Positions 7,727-15,966 of a DNA stretch of 42,264 nt are shown one piece after another (the first letter of the stretch is position 1; each line of letters opens with the position of its first letter). Made by a program: the position numbers and the translations under genes. Under the pieces are notes generated by a model, which was not told the origin of the DNA, searched no databases, and saw only the letters and a program-made list of their open reading frames with translations. Source of the DNA: an uncultured Myxococcales bacterium (GTDB lineage Bacteria > Myxococcota_A > UBA9042); contig CAJBNH010000163.1 in the NCBI GenBank assembly GCA_903955385.1, forward strand, positions 1-42,264, written 5' to 3'.

Positions 7727-9352
7727 ATGGGCGACACCCTGGGCGGGAGCGGTGCCCGTTCTCCCGGCAGCACGCTGCGAACGCGGGTGGCCCGGTCGCC
7801 GTTGGTGGTGCCGATGCTCGCGGCGACCGCCATTGTCGCTCTGCAGTGCTGGTTTCAGTTTTCCCGCGCCAGCGCCCAAATCGACGGCGTTCGCTGGTTC
7901 TGGCTCGACGACGACCAGATGATCTCGATGCGCTATGGCCGCAACTTGGCGGAGGGTCTTGGCCTCGTCTGGAATCGTGGCGACTACGTCGAGGGCTACA
8001 CCAATCCGCTCTGGACGCTGGTCATGGCGGCCGTTCACGCGCTCGGAGCCAGTGACGCCCATGCAGCATTGTGGGTGAAGCTCATCAATACGGGATTGGA
8101 GCTTGCGGTCATCGGCTTGGCCCTGCAGCTCGCTCGCCAGTGGCGCGGGGTTTCATCGGCGGCGTTGCTGCTGCTGGCTGTGCTGCTCGCGGTCTGCGGC
8201 GACTTGGGCTATTGGGCGCAAAACGGCTTTGAGGTGCCGTTGCTGCAGGTCGTGTTTCTCTTGGCGTTGCGTCAGCTTGTCGCCGATGACGTGGCACAGC
8301 GAACGCGTCCGTGGGCCTACCTGTTCGCGTCGTTGTTGCCCTTGGTGCGGTCGGATGCCGCGGCGCCCTGGCTGACGATTGCCGCAGTTGCGTTGGCGGA
8401 CCCTCGCGACCGCAAGCTCAAGCTCACGTGGCTCGCCGCCTCGCTGCTGCCGATGCTGGCCCACGTGATGTGGCGGCACGAGTACTACGGGCAGTGGCTG
8501 CCCAACACGTTTTACGCCAAGGCTCTCGACGTGCCGAACCGGTTCAATCGGTCCATCGAGTACCTGCGTCGGTGCGGGGCGGCCTATGCAGTGCCCGTGC
8601 TATTGGCGTTCATCGGAGCGCGCGTGCGCGGCGATCGGTGGAGGGTGACCCTGCTGTCGGCGGGCGTTGCCACAATGTTTCTTTACGTCATGGCGACCGG
8701 AGGCGATGTCTTCCCGTTCTGTCGCTTTGCTGCTTGGATGGTGCCACCGCTTCTGGTCATGGCGGTCGTTGCAGCTGACCGGGATGTCGCCGATTGGCGG
8801 CGGCCCGCGCTGGTGGTGCTCGCAGTCCTTGTGGCCTTGCAGGCCGGCATTACCAGACGGTCACTGCTGGACAGCGCCAACGGTGGTCCACGGGCCAGCA
8901 TCGAAGTCGGTCTGTACCTGCGCCGAATCGCAAAGCCCGACGCTGCGGTGGCAGTGACCGCGGCCGGCTTGGTTCCGTATTTCAGCCGCTTGCGGGCGAT
9001 AGACGCCCTCGGAAAATGTGACGCAGGTGTCGCGCGTCTGCCGTCGCGGGAGGGGGCGCCCATCGGCCACGGCAAGTTCGACGCCAACTGGTCGCTGAGG
9101 TCCCGTCCCGAGTTTGTCGTTGCCCTCTTGTCGCCAAGCCAAGTCGCCAGCGGCGCGCGCGAGTTTCTGCAAATGGGCGAGTTGCCCGAGCCCCAGCACC
9201 GCTACGTCTTTGTCGAGAGCTCCCTCTTTCGAGCGCAGTACCTTCCCAATGTGTTGCCGATGCAAGGGGTTGCGCGGTACGCCAGCCTGTTCGTGCGCGC
9301 CGACGTGGCCGCCAAGTACGGCCAGCCGAAGCCATCCACCTCTCTGCACTAG
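7727..9352 (+). CDS. GT-C type membrane glycosyltransferase (AftB-like)
   Basis: The 541-residue protein has about ten hydrophobic segments and a soluble C-terminal third. The first extracytoplasmic loop contains WFWLDDDQMISMRYGRNLAE (residues 57-76) followed by a GYTNPLWT motif. Acidic loop motifs of this kind are the catalytic signature of GT-C enzymes using polyprenyl-phosphate sugars, and this version is closest to the arabinosyltransferase AftB-like group. The ATG at 7727 is chosen because GAGG precedes it by 8 bases; a GTG at 7718 is the alternative. It is transcribed alone and converges with the methyltransferase gene. Sugar and acceptor cannot be told from sequence; a role in cell-envelope glycans is an inference. 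Confidence 0.7.
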   Translation: MGDTLGGSGARSPGSTLRTRVARSPLVVPMLAATAIVALQCWFQFSRASAQIDGVRWFWLDDDQMISMRYGRNLAEGLGLVWNRGDYVEGYTNPLWTLVMAAVHALGASDAHAALWVKLINTGLELAVIGLALQLARQWRGVSSAALLLLAVLLAVCGDLGYWAQNGFEVPLLQVVFLLALRQLVADDVAQRTRPWAYLFASLLPLVRSDAAAPWLTIAAVALADPRDRKLKLTWLAASLLPMLAHVMWRHEYYGQWLPNTFYAKALDVPNRFNRSIEYLRRCGAAYAVPVLLAFIGARVRGDRWRVTLLSAGVATMFLYVMATGGDVFPFCRFAAWMVPPLLVMAVVAADRDVADWRRPALVVLAVLVALQAGITRRSLLDSANGGPRASIEVGLYLRRIAKPDAAVAVTAAGLVPYFSRLRAIDALGKCDAGVARLPSREGAPIGHGKFDANWSLRSRPEFVVALLSPSQVASGAREFLQMGELPEPQHRYVFVESSLFRAQYLPNVLPMQGVARYASLFVRADVAAKYGQPKPSTSLH

Positions 9353-9424
9353 CGGCCGCCAGCGACGACGCCGCAAACTCGAGACCACTTTCGTCGCCAT
9401 TCGTTTTCGCCGCGACCGCCGCGA

Positions 9425-10528
9425 TCAGATCCCGCTGCCCAGAAACTCCGCACGCGGGCTGCACAAAACGTAGTGGAAGACGTCGCGCCGCCCGGTCTCG
9501 CTGTAGCCCCAGTGGTCGTGCACCTCATGCATCCGGATCTCGAAGCCGGCCTTGTCCAGCTGCCGCGCCAGCGCCTTCTGCGAGGGAAACCAGCGCGATT
9601 GACCGTCGTGGTTGACCCAGACGTCCGGGCGATACAGGGGCAGCCCTTGGCCCTCCCACACCGACCCGGCACCCTTGATGGCAAACGCAAACCAGCCGGG
9701 ATCCGGGGCATTTCGCAGCAACAGCTGGCGAACGAGCTCGAAGATCCGCTGCAGCGCCGCCGACGGGAAATAGTGCAGGCTGGAGTAGGAGTAGACGAGG
9801 TTCGGCGCCGGTCCCGCCGGCAGGTGACGCTCCAGGGTTTGCAGCAGATCGCCGACCAGCAGCTGCGGCTCGACGGTGATGCCCGTGCCGTCCAGCCGCT
9901 GGCGAAAGCGGGTCAGGGCGCGGACGGCAAGGTCCACGCCCACGTACGCCTCGGACTGTGGCGACCGCAGCAGCCCAAGCGCGTCGTTGCCGATGCCGCA
10001 GCCCAGCTCCAGCACGCGCAGCTTCTGGCGCCCCCGCAGCTCGTCCAGCACGCGCCAGACCAGCGGGTTGGGGTCGCGCTCGTCCAGGAACGCATAAGCC
10101 AGCGCTGCGTCGCCGTAGACGCGGTTCCAGTCGAAGCGCAGGTCCAGCACGAAGCGGCCGAACGCAAGCGCGTCCTGCAGGCGACCCGACGACAGGAATG
10201 CCTGAAAGACCCCCAACAGAAAACCAGGCAGGTCCAGCAGTTCGCCATGCTCGGCGCGGGCCAGCCACAGGACTCCGGCCAGGTCGCCGTTGCGCTCCGC
10301 CAGCCACTCCGGCACCAGCGCCGCCAAGCGGGCCTGTTCGGCGGGCAGGCGCGACACTCGGCCGTGAATGGCGTCGCGCAGAGCCAGAAGCTCGTCGGGT
10401 GCGCCAGTTGCGGGAGAGGTCAGCTTCAGCGTGGCGATCTCGCGGGCCAGAGCTTCGACTTGCGCCTCAGCGTCGTCGAATCCGGCGTCCAGGAACAGGT
10501 CGTAACGGCGCATGTAGTGGGTGGGCAT
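9425..10528 (-). CDS. class I SAM-dependent methyltransferase domain protein
   Basis: The 367-residue protein has a helical N-terminal region of about 165 residues, then a Rossmann methyltransferase fold. Motif I is VLELGCGIGN (172-181), followed by the acidic strand end AYVGVDLA and the YSYSSLHYF post-motif region. A C-terminal segment with WFPSQKALARQLDKAGFEIR fits the usual late strands. The ATG at 10528 is preferred to 10546 because GAAGG lies just upstream of it. It has a strong promoter on the minus strand and is divergent from the next gene. The substrate is unknown; the large N-terminal region may recognise it. I do not recognise a named family. Confidence 0.7.
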   Translation of the reverse strand: MPTHYMRRYDLFLDAGFDDAEAQVEALAREIATLKLTSPATGAPDELLALRDAIHGRVSRLPAEQARLAALVPEWLAERNGDLAGVLWLARAEHGELLDLPGFLLGVFQAFLSSGRLQDALAFGRFVLDLRFDWNRVYGDAALAYAFLDERDPNPLVWRVLDELRGRQKLRVLELGCGIGNDALGLLRSPQSEAYVGVDLAVRALTRFRQRLDGTGITVEPQLLVGDLLQTLERHLPAGPAPNLVYSYSSLHYFPSAALQRIFELVRQLLLRNAPDPGWFAFAIKGAGSVWEGQGLPLYRPDVWVNHDGQSRWFPSQKALARQLDKAGFEIRMHEVHDHWGYSETGRRDVFHYVLCSPRAEFLGSGI

Positions 10529-10578
10529 GGGGAACCTTCGGGACATGGATGAAAGGAAGTCGCAGCGATGAGGAAGGA

Positions 10579-10607
10579 ACGCTAGAGATCCCTCGTTGCA
10601 TTGTCAA
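10579..10607 (-). promoter_or_regulatory. promoter of the methyltransferase gene
   Basis: Read on the minus strand, TTGACA (10607-10602) and TAGCGT (10584-10579) are 17 bp apart, one of the best matches in the window. Predicted transcription starts near 10572, about 44 bases before the ATG at 10528. Confidence 0.65.
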
Positions 10608-10661
10608 TGGAGTCGATGTGGAAGATAGGTAATCATCCTCGGCGCCGACCGTTCTTGAGTC

Positions 10662-10690
10662 TTGCCGCACCTGCCGCAGAAGCGTACCTT
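10662..10690 (+). promoter_or_regulatory. candidate promoter of the 163-residue conserved protein
   Basis: TTGCCG (10662-10667) and TACCTT (10685-10690) are 17 bp apart. Transcription would start near 10698, about 20 bases before the ATG at 10717. It is arranged back to back with the methyltransferase promoter. Confidence 0.55.
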
Positions 10691-10716
10691 GCTGAAGTGC
10701 CCCCCCGGAGGTCCCC

Positions 10717-11208
10717 ATGACCACCTCGATTCCCCCCGACCCCGTCGCCGACACCGGCTGCTGCCCCCGCTTTGACCCCCAGCCCTGGGACCGCCAGGAC
10801 CAGGTCTGGAAGGACCGCCTGTTCGTCCGGGACCGCGTCCGCGCCGTCCTGCACATTCCCCTGAACTTCGGGGGCGTGATGACGCGCAACATGACGCGCA
10901 TCGAGGCTGCAGGCGTCAAGACCGACGGCCTGGTGCTCAGCGACGAGAACTCGCTGTGGGGCTCGGACGTCTACATCGGCGTGGACAAGGACTTGCCGGG
11001 CGCGGACATGCAGCGCCTGACCGGCACCTTCATCAGCCGCGTCTTCGAGGGGCCATACAGCCAGATCGGCCGCTGGACCCGCGAGATGCAGGCTTACGTG
11101 AAGGAACGCGGCGTCACACCCAAGAAGGTCTGGTTCTACTACACGACCTGTCCCAAGTGCGCGAAAGCGTACGGCAAGAACTACGTGGTGATCCTCGCCC
11201 AGGTCTAA
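10717..11208 (+). CDS. conserved protein of unknown function with TCPKCAKAYGKNYVV motif
   Basis: The 163-residue soluble protein has no signal peptide or membrane segment. Notable motifs are CCPRFDPQPWD near the N-terminus, LHIPLNFGGVMTRN in the middle, and YYTTCPKCAKAYGKNYVV at the C-terminus. The CPKC pair plus the early Cys pair could bind a metal. I recall similar proteins in databases carrying a vague hydrolase label, but no catalytic residues are evident, and I assign no activity. GGAGG lies 7 bases before the ATG. The MYXO-CTERM-like gene follows after 42 bp on the same strand, possibly co-transcribed. Confidence 0.7.
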   Translation: MTTSIPPDPVADTGCCPRFDPQPWDRQDQVWKDRLFVRDRVRAVLHIPLNFGGVMTRNMTRIEAAGVKTDGLVLSDENSLWGSDVYIGVDKDLPGADMQRLTGTFISRVFEGPYSQIGRWTREMQAYVKERGVTPKKVWFYYTTCPKCAKAYGKNYVVILAQV

Positions 11209-11250
11209 CGTTCCTTCCAGCGGCTTCCCCGCCTTTGACTGGAGCCTTCC

Positions 11251-11691
11251 ATGCGTACCCTCGCCCTGACCGTCGCCGCCCTTTGCCTGTCTGCATCGCC
11301 TGCCTTCGCCGACGTCGCCCCGCCCAACACCTACGGCTGCCAGGGCAAGGCCGCGGGCGACGTGTGCAAGGACGACATGGGCAAGGACGCCACCTGCAAG
11401 GCCGACACCTGCACCGGCCTGGACTATGCCAACTGGGACCAGGACGTGCGCTCGAGCCCGCCCACCAAGACCTACGATTGCTTGAAGTGCGAGGGAGTTG
11501 CAGAGGCCGACACCACCGCCGTGATCGGCGGGGCTGACGTGACCCAGACGGGCGGCAAGGTGACGGTCGCCGAAGAGAGCAGCGGTTGCGTCGCGGGGCC
11601 GTCGGCTGCGCGGGTGTGGGCGCCTTGGGCCTTGCTGGCGGTCGTGACGGCGCTGGGCGTCGGGTTGTTGCGGCGGCGGCGCGGGGTGTAA
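11251..11691 (+). CDS. small secreted protein with MYXO-CTERM-like sorting tail
   Basis: The 146-residue protein starts with a signal peptide (about residues 1-21, cleavage after AFA). A Cys-containing middle follows with pairs such as CKDDMGKDATC and CLKC. The C-terminus shows the tripartite sorting signal of myxobacteria: a Gly-Cys dipeptide (SSGCVAG), a hydrophobic helix (WAPWALLAVVTALGVGLL) and the basic end RRRRGV. In the MYXO-CTERM family the Cys marks processing and surface anchoring. GGAG lies upstream of the ATG. The function of the exposed part is unknown. This tail is one of the main clues to the host lineage. Confidence 0.75.
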   Translation: MRTLALTVAALCLSASPAFADVAPPNTYGCQGKAAGDVCKDDMGKDATCKADTCTGLDYANWDQDVRSSPPTKTYDCLKCEGVAEADTTAVIGGADVTQTGGKVTVAEESSGCVAGPSAARVWAPWALLAVVTALGVGLLRRRRGV

Positions 11692-11711
11692 GCTCCTTGC
11701 TCAACAGATCT

Positions 11712-11755
11712 TATGTTGTCCATAGATGCCCAGATGTGCGATGATTCGCCATCAT
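11712..11755. promoter_or_regulatory. candidate operator region of hipBA
   Basis: This patch is more AT-rich than its surroundings. It contains TATG-N5-CATA (11712-11724) and ATGAT-TCGCC-ATCAT (11741-11755), the second overlapping the hipB start codon. HipB-type repressors bind short palindromes in their own promoters, so these are candidates only. No convincing 17-bp-spaced promoter was found here. Confidence 0.3.
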
Positions 11756-12065
11756 GATGTCTCTTGACCTACTCTCCGCCGAAGAACTCGCACAAGAAGT
11801 CGCCCGCCGCGTTCGCGCGCTTCGCCTCGATCACGCGTGGACGCAGGTCGAGGCCGCCGCGCGGTCCGGCATGACGCTCGCCAGTTACAAGCGGTTCGAG
11901 CGCACGGGCGAGATCGCGTTCAGGTCGCTCCTCAAGATCGCCATCGCCTTGGACCAGGTAGACGCCCTGCAGCGGTGGTTCGCGCCGCCGCCGTTTGCTT
12001 CGCTGGATCAGGCGCTTGCCCAGCCCAAGGTTCGCAAGCGCGCGCCGCGACGGAGGTTGTCGTGA
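11754..12065 (+). CDS. hipB: HipB-like antitoxin, helix-turn-helix protein
   Basis: The 103-residue protein has a five-helix XRE/Cro-type DNA-binding fold with the recognition region WTQVEAAARSGMTLASYKRF (residues 29-48). A Pro-rich segment and a strongly basic C-terminal tail (RKRAPRRRLS) follow. Its position, overlapping the start of a full hipA by four bases, identifies it as the antitoxin and autorepressor of a HipBA module. The ATG at 11754 is immediately followed by a second ATG at 11757; either could be used. A Shine-Dalgarno sequence is not obvious. Confidence 0.8.
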   Translation: MMSLDLLSAEELAQEVARRVRALRLDHAWTQVEAAARSGMTLASYKRFERTGEIAFRSLLKIAIALDQVDALQRWFAPPPFASLDQALAQPKVRKRAPRRRLS

Positions 12066-13324
12066 GCGTGGCCATGCAACTGCCATCGGGAACGGTGCTT
12101 CACGTCAAGCTGTGCTGGGCGCCGGGGGCCGAGGTTGCGGTGGGGCGGCTGGGGATGCGCGACCGGCTGTGTCTGTTCGAATTCGACCCCACGTTTCTCG
12201 CGGACGGGCTCGAGATTTCGCCGTTGCGGTTGCGGGGGCGGCCTGGCGTGATCGAGACGCGCGAACCCCTGTTCGAGAACCTGCCGGGCGTGTTCAACGA
12301 TAGCCTCCCCGACGGCTGGGGCCGGCTGCTGTTGGACCGTCAATCGCGTCGGCACGGAGTGCCGCCCGAGCGACTGACCCCGCTCGACCGCCTGGCGCAT
12401 GTGGGTGTCCATGGCATCGGGGCGCTCGTCTACCACCCCGAGTTCCCGCCCGAGGCTCGCGGCACGTGGCTCGACTTGGACGACGTCGCGGCGGAAACGC
12501 GAAGCGTGTTGGACGGCACCGGAGATGACGTGCTCGGCCGTCTGCAGGCGCTGGGCGGCTCGCCGCAGGGGGCGCGACCCAAGGCGCTCGTTCAGATCGA
12601 GGATGCCACGGGTCGGGTGACCGACGGGCTCGCCGACCGTGGGGCGGGGTGGCGGCACTGGCTGGTCAAATTCGCGTCGCCGGCCGACGTGGCCGACATC
12701 GGTCCGGTCGAGCTCGCCTACGCGCACATGGCGGCGGCGGCGGGGATCGAGGTCCCGCAGGTCCGGTTGCTACCGTCGAGGTCGGGTCCCGGCTACTTTG
12801 CTGCGGCCCGTTTCGACCGCGACGGGCCGCGGCGGCTGCACGTCGCGACCGCAGCAGGCTTGTTGCATGCGGACTTCCGTGCGCCGTCGCTCGACTACGT
12901 GGACCTGGCGAAACTGGCGGTCCGTCTGTGCCGCGACCATCGTCAAGGCGAGGCGCTGTTTCGACTCGCAGCGTTCAACGTGCTCGCGCACAACCGCGAC
13001 GACCACGCCAAGCAGTTCAGCTTCGTGATGGAGCGGGATGGCGCGTGGCGGCTCGCCCCGGCGTACGACCTGACGTTCTCGATGGGTCCGGGCGGGGAGC
13101 ACACGACGGCCGTGGCGGGCGAGGGGCGTCAGCCGAAACGCGAGCATCTGCTCAGGGTTGCCGATGCCGCCGGACTAGCGCGGGGGCGTGCGGGGGAGAT
13201 CTTCGGGCAAGTGCGCGAGGCGGTGGTGGGTTGGTCGGAGGTGGCCGAGGCGGCCGGCGTGAGCGACGCGAGTCGGCGGCGTATCGAGCGGGTGTTGGCG
13301 GAGACTGCGCGGTTGGCGGGGTAG
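12062..13324 (+). CDS. hipA: HipA-like serine/threonine kinase toxin
   Basis: The 420-residue protein matches HipA along its length. It has the N-terminal HipA beta domain, the loop GGSPQGARPKALVQI (around residue 170) that contacts ATP, RFDRDGPRRLHVATAAGLLH, the catalytic loop HNRDDHAKQFSF (from H310) and the metal-binding YDLTFS. These key residues are intact, so it is probably an active kinase. Characterised HipA toxins phosphorylate glutamyl-tRNA synthetase and cause growth arrest. The start is taken as GTG at 12062, which overlaps the hipB stop in GTGA; ATG at 12074 is an alternative. It ends 17 bp from a convergent lipoprotein gene. Confidence 0.87.
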   Translation: MSVAMQLPSGTVLHVKLCWAPGAEVAVGRLGMRDRLCLFEFDPTFLADGLEISPLRLRGRPGVIETREPLFENLPGVFNDSLPDGWGRLLLDRQSRRHGVPPERLTPLDRLAHVGVHGIGALVYHPEFPPEARGTWLDLDDVAAETRSVLDGTGDDVLGRLQALGGSPQGARPKALVQIEDATGRVTDGLADRGAGWRHWLVKFASPADVADIGPVELAYAHMAAAAGIEVPQVRLLPSRSGPGYFAAARFDRDGPRRLHVATAAGLLHADFRAPSLDYVDLAKLAVRLCRDHRQGEALFRLAAFNVLAHNRDDHAKQFSFVMERDGAWRLAPAYDLTFSMGPGGEHTTAVAGEGRQPKREHLLRVADAAGLARGRAGEIFGQVREAVVGWSEVAEAAGVSDASRRRIERVLAETARLAG

Positions 13325-13341
13325 GGGCGACGCGCCAACCG

Positions 13342-13722
13342 TCAGAACTCGCTGCCCTGGATGGTGTATGTGGCGGTGTAGGTCTTGCCGGCCTGTACGA
13401 AGGTCCACGTGACCTTGCCCGTCACGCGGTCGATGACCAGGGTTTCGCTGCCGTCGGGCTTCTTGTACGTACCGCCCTCGATGAAGACCTTGTTGCAGAG
13501 TGCGGAGTCGCCGCCTCCCCCGACATCGGTTCCGGGCGGCGGTGCATCGACCAACGGAACATCGAGTGCGTTGCCATCCGGCGGGGATCCGTCCGGCCCC
13601 GGACCGTCCAAGACCGCTGCGTCACCGTCGTTCTGTGCGTCCAGAGGGATCGCCGTCGGGTCTGAGGAACAGCCTGCCAGGAAGGCCAGGACCAAGATTC
13701 CCCGAAGGAAACGCGCCTTCAT
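13342..13722 (-). CDS. small lipoprotein, Asp/Pro-rich linker plus C-terminal beta domain
   Basis: The 126-residue protein has a lipoprotein signal with lipobox LAGC (Cys near residue 16). A low-complexity Asp/Pro/Gly linker follows (about residues 20-75), then a compact C-terminal segment (VIDRVTGKVTWTFVQAGKTY) that looks like a small beta-sheet domain. It is the last gene of a minus-strand trio. Its ATG at 13722 overlaps the stop of the upstream gene (ATGA) and GGAGG lies 6 bases before it, which decides the start over the long upstream in-frame extension. No known family recognised. Confidence 0.7.
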   Translation of the reverse strand: MKARFLRGILVLAFLAGCSSDPTAIPLDAQNDGDAAVLDGPGPDGSPPDGNALDVPLVDAPPPGTDVGGGGDSALCNKVFIEGGTYKKPDGSETLVIDRVTGKVTWTFVQAGKTYTATYTIQGSEF

Positions 13723-13991
13723 TGCGGACCTCCGAAGTAGACGGATCCGTAGCTGTAGGCATCCCGTGCACAGTCGTAGACCTTCACCCCGCCACCGTAC
13801 GCCGCCTGAACGCAGAGCGGCTCTGGCATCGTCGGTTGCGGGTCGTCGGCGGTCAGCGGCGCGCCGTCTACGGTCACGGTGGGGGGCGACAAGATCAGGA
13901 CCTCGTTCAGGTCCCCGCACGTGTCCGAGTAGGCCACCTGGGGCAGCAGTCCGACCAGCAACAGGGCGAGCAGCCAGTGTTTGCGGTTCAT
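13719..13991 (-). CDS. small secreted protein of unknown function
   Basis: The 90-residue product begins MNRKHWLLALLLVGLLPQ, a typical signal peptide with cleavage near residue 21. The mature part of about 70 residues contains three Cys residues and a C-terminus rich in Tyr and Gly (YDCARDAYSYGSVYFGG). GGAGG precedes the ATG at 13991 by a normal distance, while the longer in-frame opening upstream has no such site. It follows the barrel-like gene by 47 bp and overlaps the lipoprotein gene by four bases. Not recognised. Confidence 0.6.
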   Translation of the reverse strand: MNRKHWLLALLLVGLLPQVAYSDTCGDLNEVLILSPPTVTVDGAPLTADDPQPTMPEPLCVQAAYGGGVKVYDCARDAYSYGSVYFGGPQ

Positions 13992-14038
13992 CCGTACCTC
14001 CATGCCGCGTCGGCGCGGCCAGCCACGTGTCTGAGGTG

Positions 14039-15091
14039 TCAGGGCTGCGGCAGCCACTCGAAGCGCACCGCCAGGGTCTGTTCCTCGCCTTCCCAGTGCT
14101 CGGTCGTCGTCGTGACCTGACCGGCCTCCAGGACCATGCGCCAAGGCCGCAAACTCAGAGATACGCCTGCGGTTGCCGTGGTCCGTTGCCGCCCGAAGTC
14201 GTTCGGGTCGCCCAGGTCGCCCGTGGACAGGCGGGCGACCGCGAGCATCGCCTGAATCGGCACATCGAATCGCATCAGGTCCACGCTGAGCCCCGCGCCG
14301 ACTCGCAGTCCCTCATCCTCGTAGCCCATGGTGAGGAAGTGCTCAGACAGACTGGGGTCGGGGTCCCCGACGGGCAAGAGTGCCTGGGCCATCCCGGACA
14401 GCGCCAGCCAGCCATCGCCGGCGCTGACCGCGGCGCCCGGCACCAGATACCAACCGGCGTTGTCGTGCCACTTGACGCTCCGCGGCGCGTCGAGATGCGT
14501 GAAGCTCAGTGTCTCGTACCGGACGGACTGGTGGCGCGTTCCGAGCATCAGGGCAAGCTGCAGCCAGGTCAGCCGCACGGGTACCGTCCAGGCGGCATCG
14601 ACCTGAACATTGCGGTATCCACTCAGAAAGAATCCGCGGACGTCGCGGGTTGGAGCTGTCGCCTTGGCCTCCGCGGACAACCGCTCCTCATCCAGCCAGC
14701 CCCGCTCCAATTCCGCGTCGGCACGGAGGAACCACGACCGGGACAGCGCGAGCGTTCCCTGTGCCCTGCCGTCGACGACGTGCGTGACGTACTCGTCTTC
14801 GTCGCTCCTGGTCCCCAACTGCACGGCCGCGGACGAGGCGGCAAACGGCGTTGCCCAACCGAACGGAACGAGCGGGCGGTGGCCCTGGAAGCCGGTGCGG
14901 TCCCAGCCGCAGTACGGCAGGATGCACGCGCCATTCGGCGGGACGCAGATGCCGCACGACTCGTTGCAGCAGGTGTCGCCGTCGTCGCAGGTGCGGGGGC
15001 CGCAGCGCTCGCCGGCCAGAACGGGGGCGGCGGCGAGCAGGCTCGCGGTCAGCAGTAGCGTCAGGAGTTTCGGCATGTTGCGTCTCGCCAT
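14039..15091 (-). CDS. putative outer-membrane beta-barrel protein with Cys-rich N-terminus
   Basis: The 350-residue protein has an N-terminal signal peptide (MARRNMPKLLTLLLTASLLA, ending near residue 24). A Cys-rich segment with eight or more Cys residues follows (about residues 27-55, including CGPRTC and CCNESCGIC). The rest alternates hydrophobic and polar residues with many aromatic strand ends and finishes VRFEWLPQP, consistent with a barrel of about 12 strands. ATG 15091 is chosen for its upstream GAGG; ATGs at 15118 and 15076 are alternatives. It is the first gene of an operon with two small exported proteins. Family not recognised. Confidence 0.6.
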   Translation of the reverse strand: MARRNMPKLLTLLLTASLLAAAPVLAGERCGPRTCDDGDTCCNESCGICVPPNGACILPYCGWDRTGFQGHRPLVPFGWATPFAASSAAVQLGTRSDEDEYVTHVVDGRAQGTLALSRSWFLRADAELERGWLDEERLSAEAKATAPTRDVRGFFLSGYRNVQVDAAWTVPVRLTWLQLALMLGTRHQSVRYETLSFTHLDAPRSVKWHDNAGWYLVPGAAVSAGDGWLALSGMAQALLPVGDPDPSLSEHFLTMGYEDEGLRVGAGLSVDLMRFDVPIQAMLAVARLSTGDLGDPNDFGRQRTTATAGVSLSLRPWRMVLEAGQVTTTTEHWEGEEQTLAVRFEWLPQP

Positions 15092-15345
15092 CCTGATGCC
15101 TCGTAGGGAGGACCCCATCATGGACGTGGACGGGCGGAGCGGCAAGGGTGCGGGGTGCTGGTGGCCCGATCGTACCCTGTTGGACCCCGATTCTCGAACC
15201 GCGCTCGGGTGGGGGCGATGCGCCTCGACAACTGGTTCTTGGGCCTCTTTGGCGTGGGTGCGGATTCTAGGATTGGACTGTGAAGCGTCATGACAGCAGC
15301 AAGATATGGAGCGGGTGAATCGGCCCAAGCCACCGGTGCCCGTAA
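15092..15345. other. gene-free stretch upstream of the barrel gene
   Basis: I see no gene here. A weak minus-strand promoter candidate has TACGAT (15174-15169) preceded after 18 bp by TTCGAG, which would start transcription about 70 bases before the ATG at 15091. The left end of the DUF559 cassette follows at 15346. Confidence 0.4.
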
Positions 15346-15392
15346 CCGATCGCGCCTCTCCCCGTCGCCTATCGGCGACACCCCTCTCCATG
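15346..15392. repeat. left 47-bp inverted repeat of the DUF559 cassette
   Basis: This 47-bp sequence is the reverse complement of 15957-16003, with mismatches only in the 4-bp loop and one further base. It contains its own hairpin (CGTCGCC-TATC-GGCGACA region). Its inner end CCCCTCTCCATG (15381-15392) also pairs with CATGGAGAGGGG at 15431-15442, and that second hairpin contains the stop codon of the DUF559 gene. Confidence 0.9.
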
Positions 15393-15393
15393 C

Positions 15394-15825
15394 TCACCCG
15401 ACGGCGGCGGCTCGCCGCCCGTCTGGGCGACATGGAGAGGGGATGTGCACTCCAGGTCTGGGTTGGAGTGCAGCGCGGATGGCGGCCAGCACGCCTTCGA
15501 TGTCGGTGAGGACAGCCTGGTTCGGGAAGCGAATGAGGCGGTACCCACGGCGCGCTATCGCGGCGCTACGCGCCTCATCCGACTCGCGTTGCTCCAGGTG
15601 ACCCGGACCGTCGAGTTCGACGACCAAGTGCGCGTCCACGCAGCAGAAGTCAGCGATGTAGGTCCCCAATGGATGCTGCCTCCGGAACTTGCGGCCAAGC
15701 GCCGAGCCTTTCAATCGTTCCCACAGCATCGCTTCGGCGCGGGTGGGCTGGCGTCGCATCGCCTTGGCGGACGACAGGATTTGATGACGATACCCGGCGT
15801 GGACCTTGTCGTGGTGCTGCGTCAT
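15394..15825 (-). CDS. DUF559 family protein, Vsr-like endonuclease fold
   Basis: The 143-residue protein matches the DUF559 family of PD-(D/E)XK-type nuclease-fold proteins related to very-short-patch repair endonucleases. It has an N-terminal helix with LRRxxTxAE-like [18 protein letters not shown], the core [16 protein letters not shown] with the catalytic-type Asp, [10 protein letters not shown] with the second acidic position, and [11 protein letters not shown] near the end. The stop codon lies in the loop of a hairpin at 15381-15442. The gene is enclosed by 47-bp inverted repeats and has no close operon partner. No strong ribosome-binding site is seen before the ATG at 15825. Whether it cuts DNA is unknown. 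Confidence 0.85.
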   Translation of the reverse strand: MTQHHDKVHAGYRHQILSSAKAMRRQPTRAEAMLWERLKGSALGRKFRRQHPLGTYIADFCCVDAHLVVELDGPGHLEQRESDEARSAAIARRGYRLIRFPNQAVLTDIEGVLAAIRAALQPRPGVHIPSPCRPDGRRAAAVG

Positions 15826-15908
15826 GGCTGGTCGTCACCGTCAGGGAGTCAGTCCCCGCCTGTATGATCGGCGTGTGGGGGAAAACGACGCGCGGCTCGA
15901 ACCAGAAT

Positions 15909-15966
15909 CCCCTCTCTACGTCGCCCCGCGTGCTGCCCCACGCAGCACGGGGCGAGCGTGGAGAGG
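15909..15966. repeat. inner hairpin at the right end of the DUF559 cassette
   Basis: CCCCTCTCTACG (15909-15920) pairs imperfectly with CGTGGAGAGGGG (15955-15966 region). A further GCGTGCTGCC/GGCAGCACGG-like arm set between them makes a long hairpin. It mirrors the hairpin at 15381-15442 on the other side of the gene, although the loop sequences differ. Confidence 0.75.

Noticed and set aside
9353-9424. Possible bidirectional terminator between two convergent genes (GCGACGA/TCGTCGC)
   Set aside because: The loop is over 20 bases and there is no clear U-run, so I could not support it.
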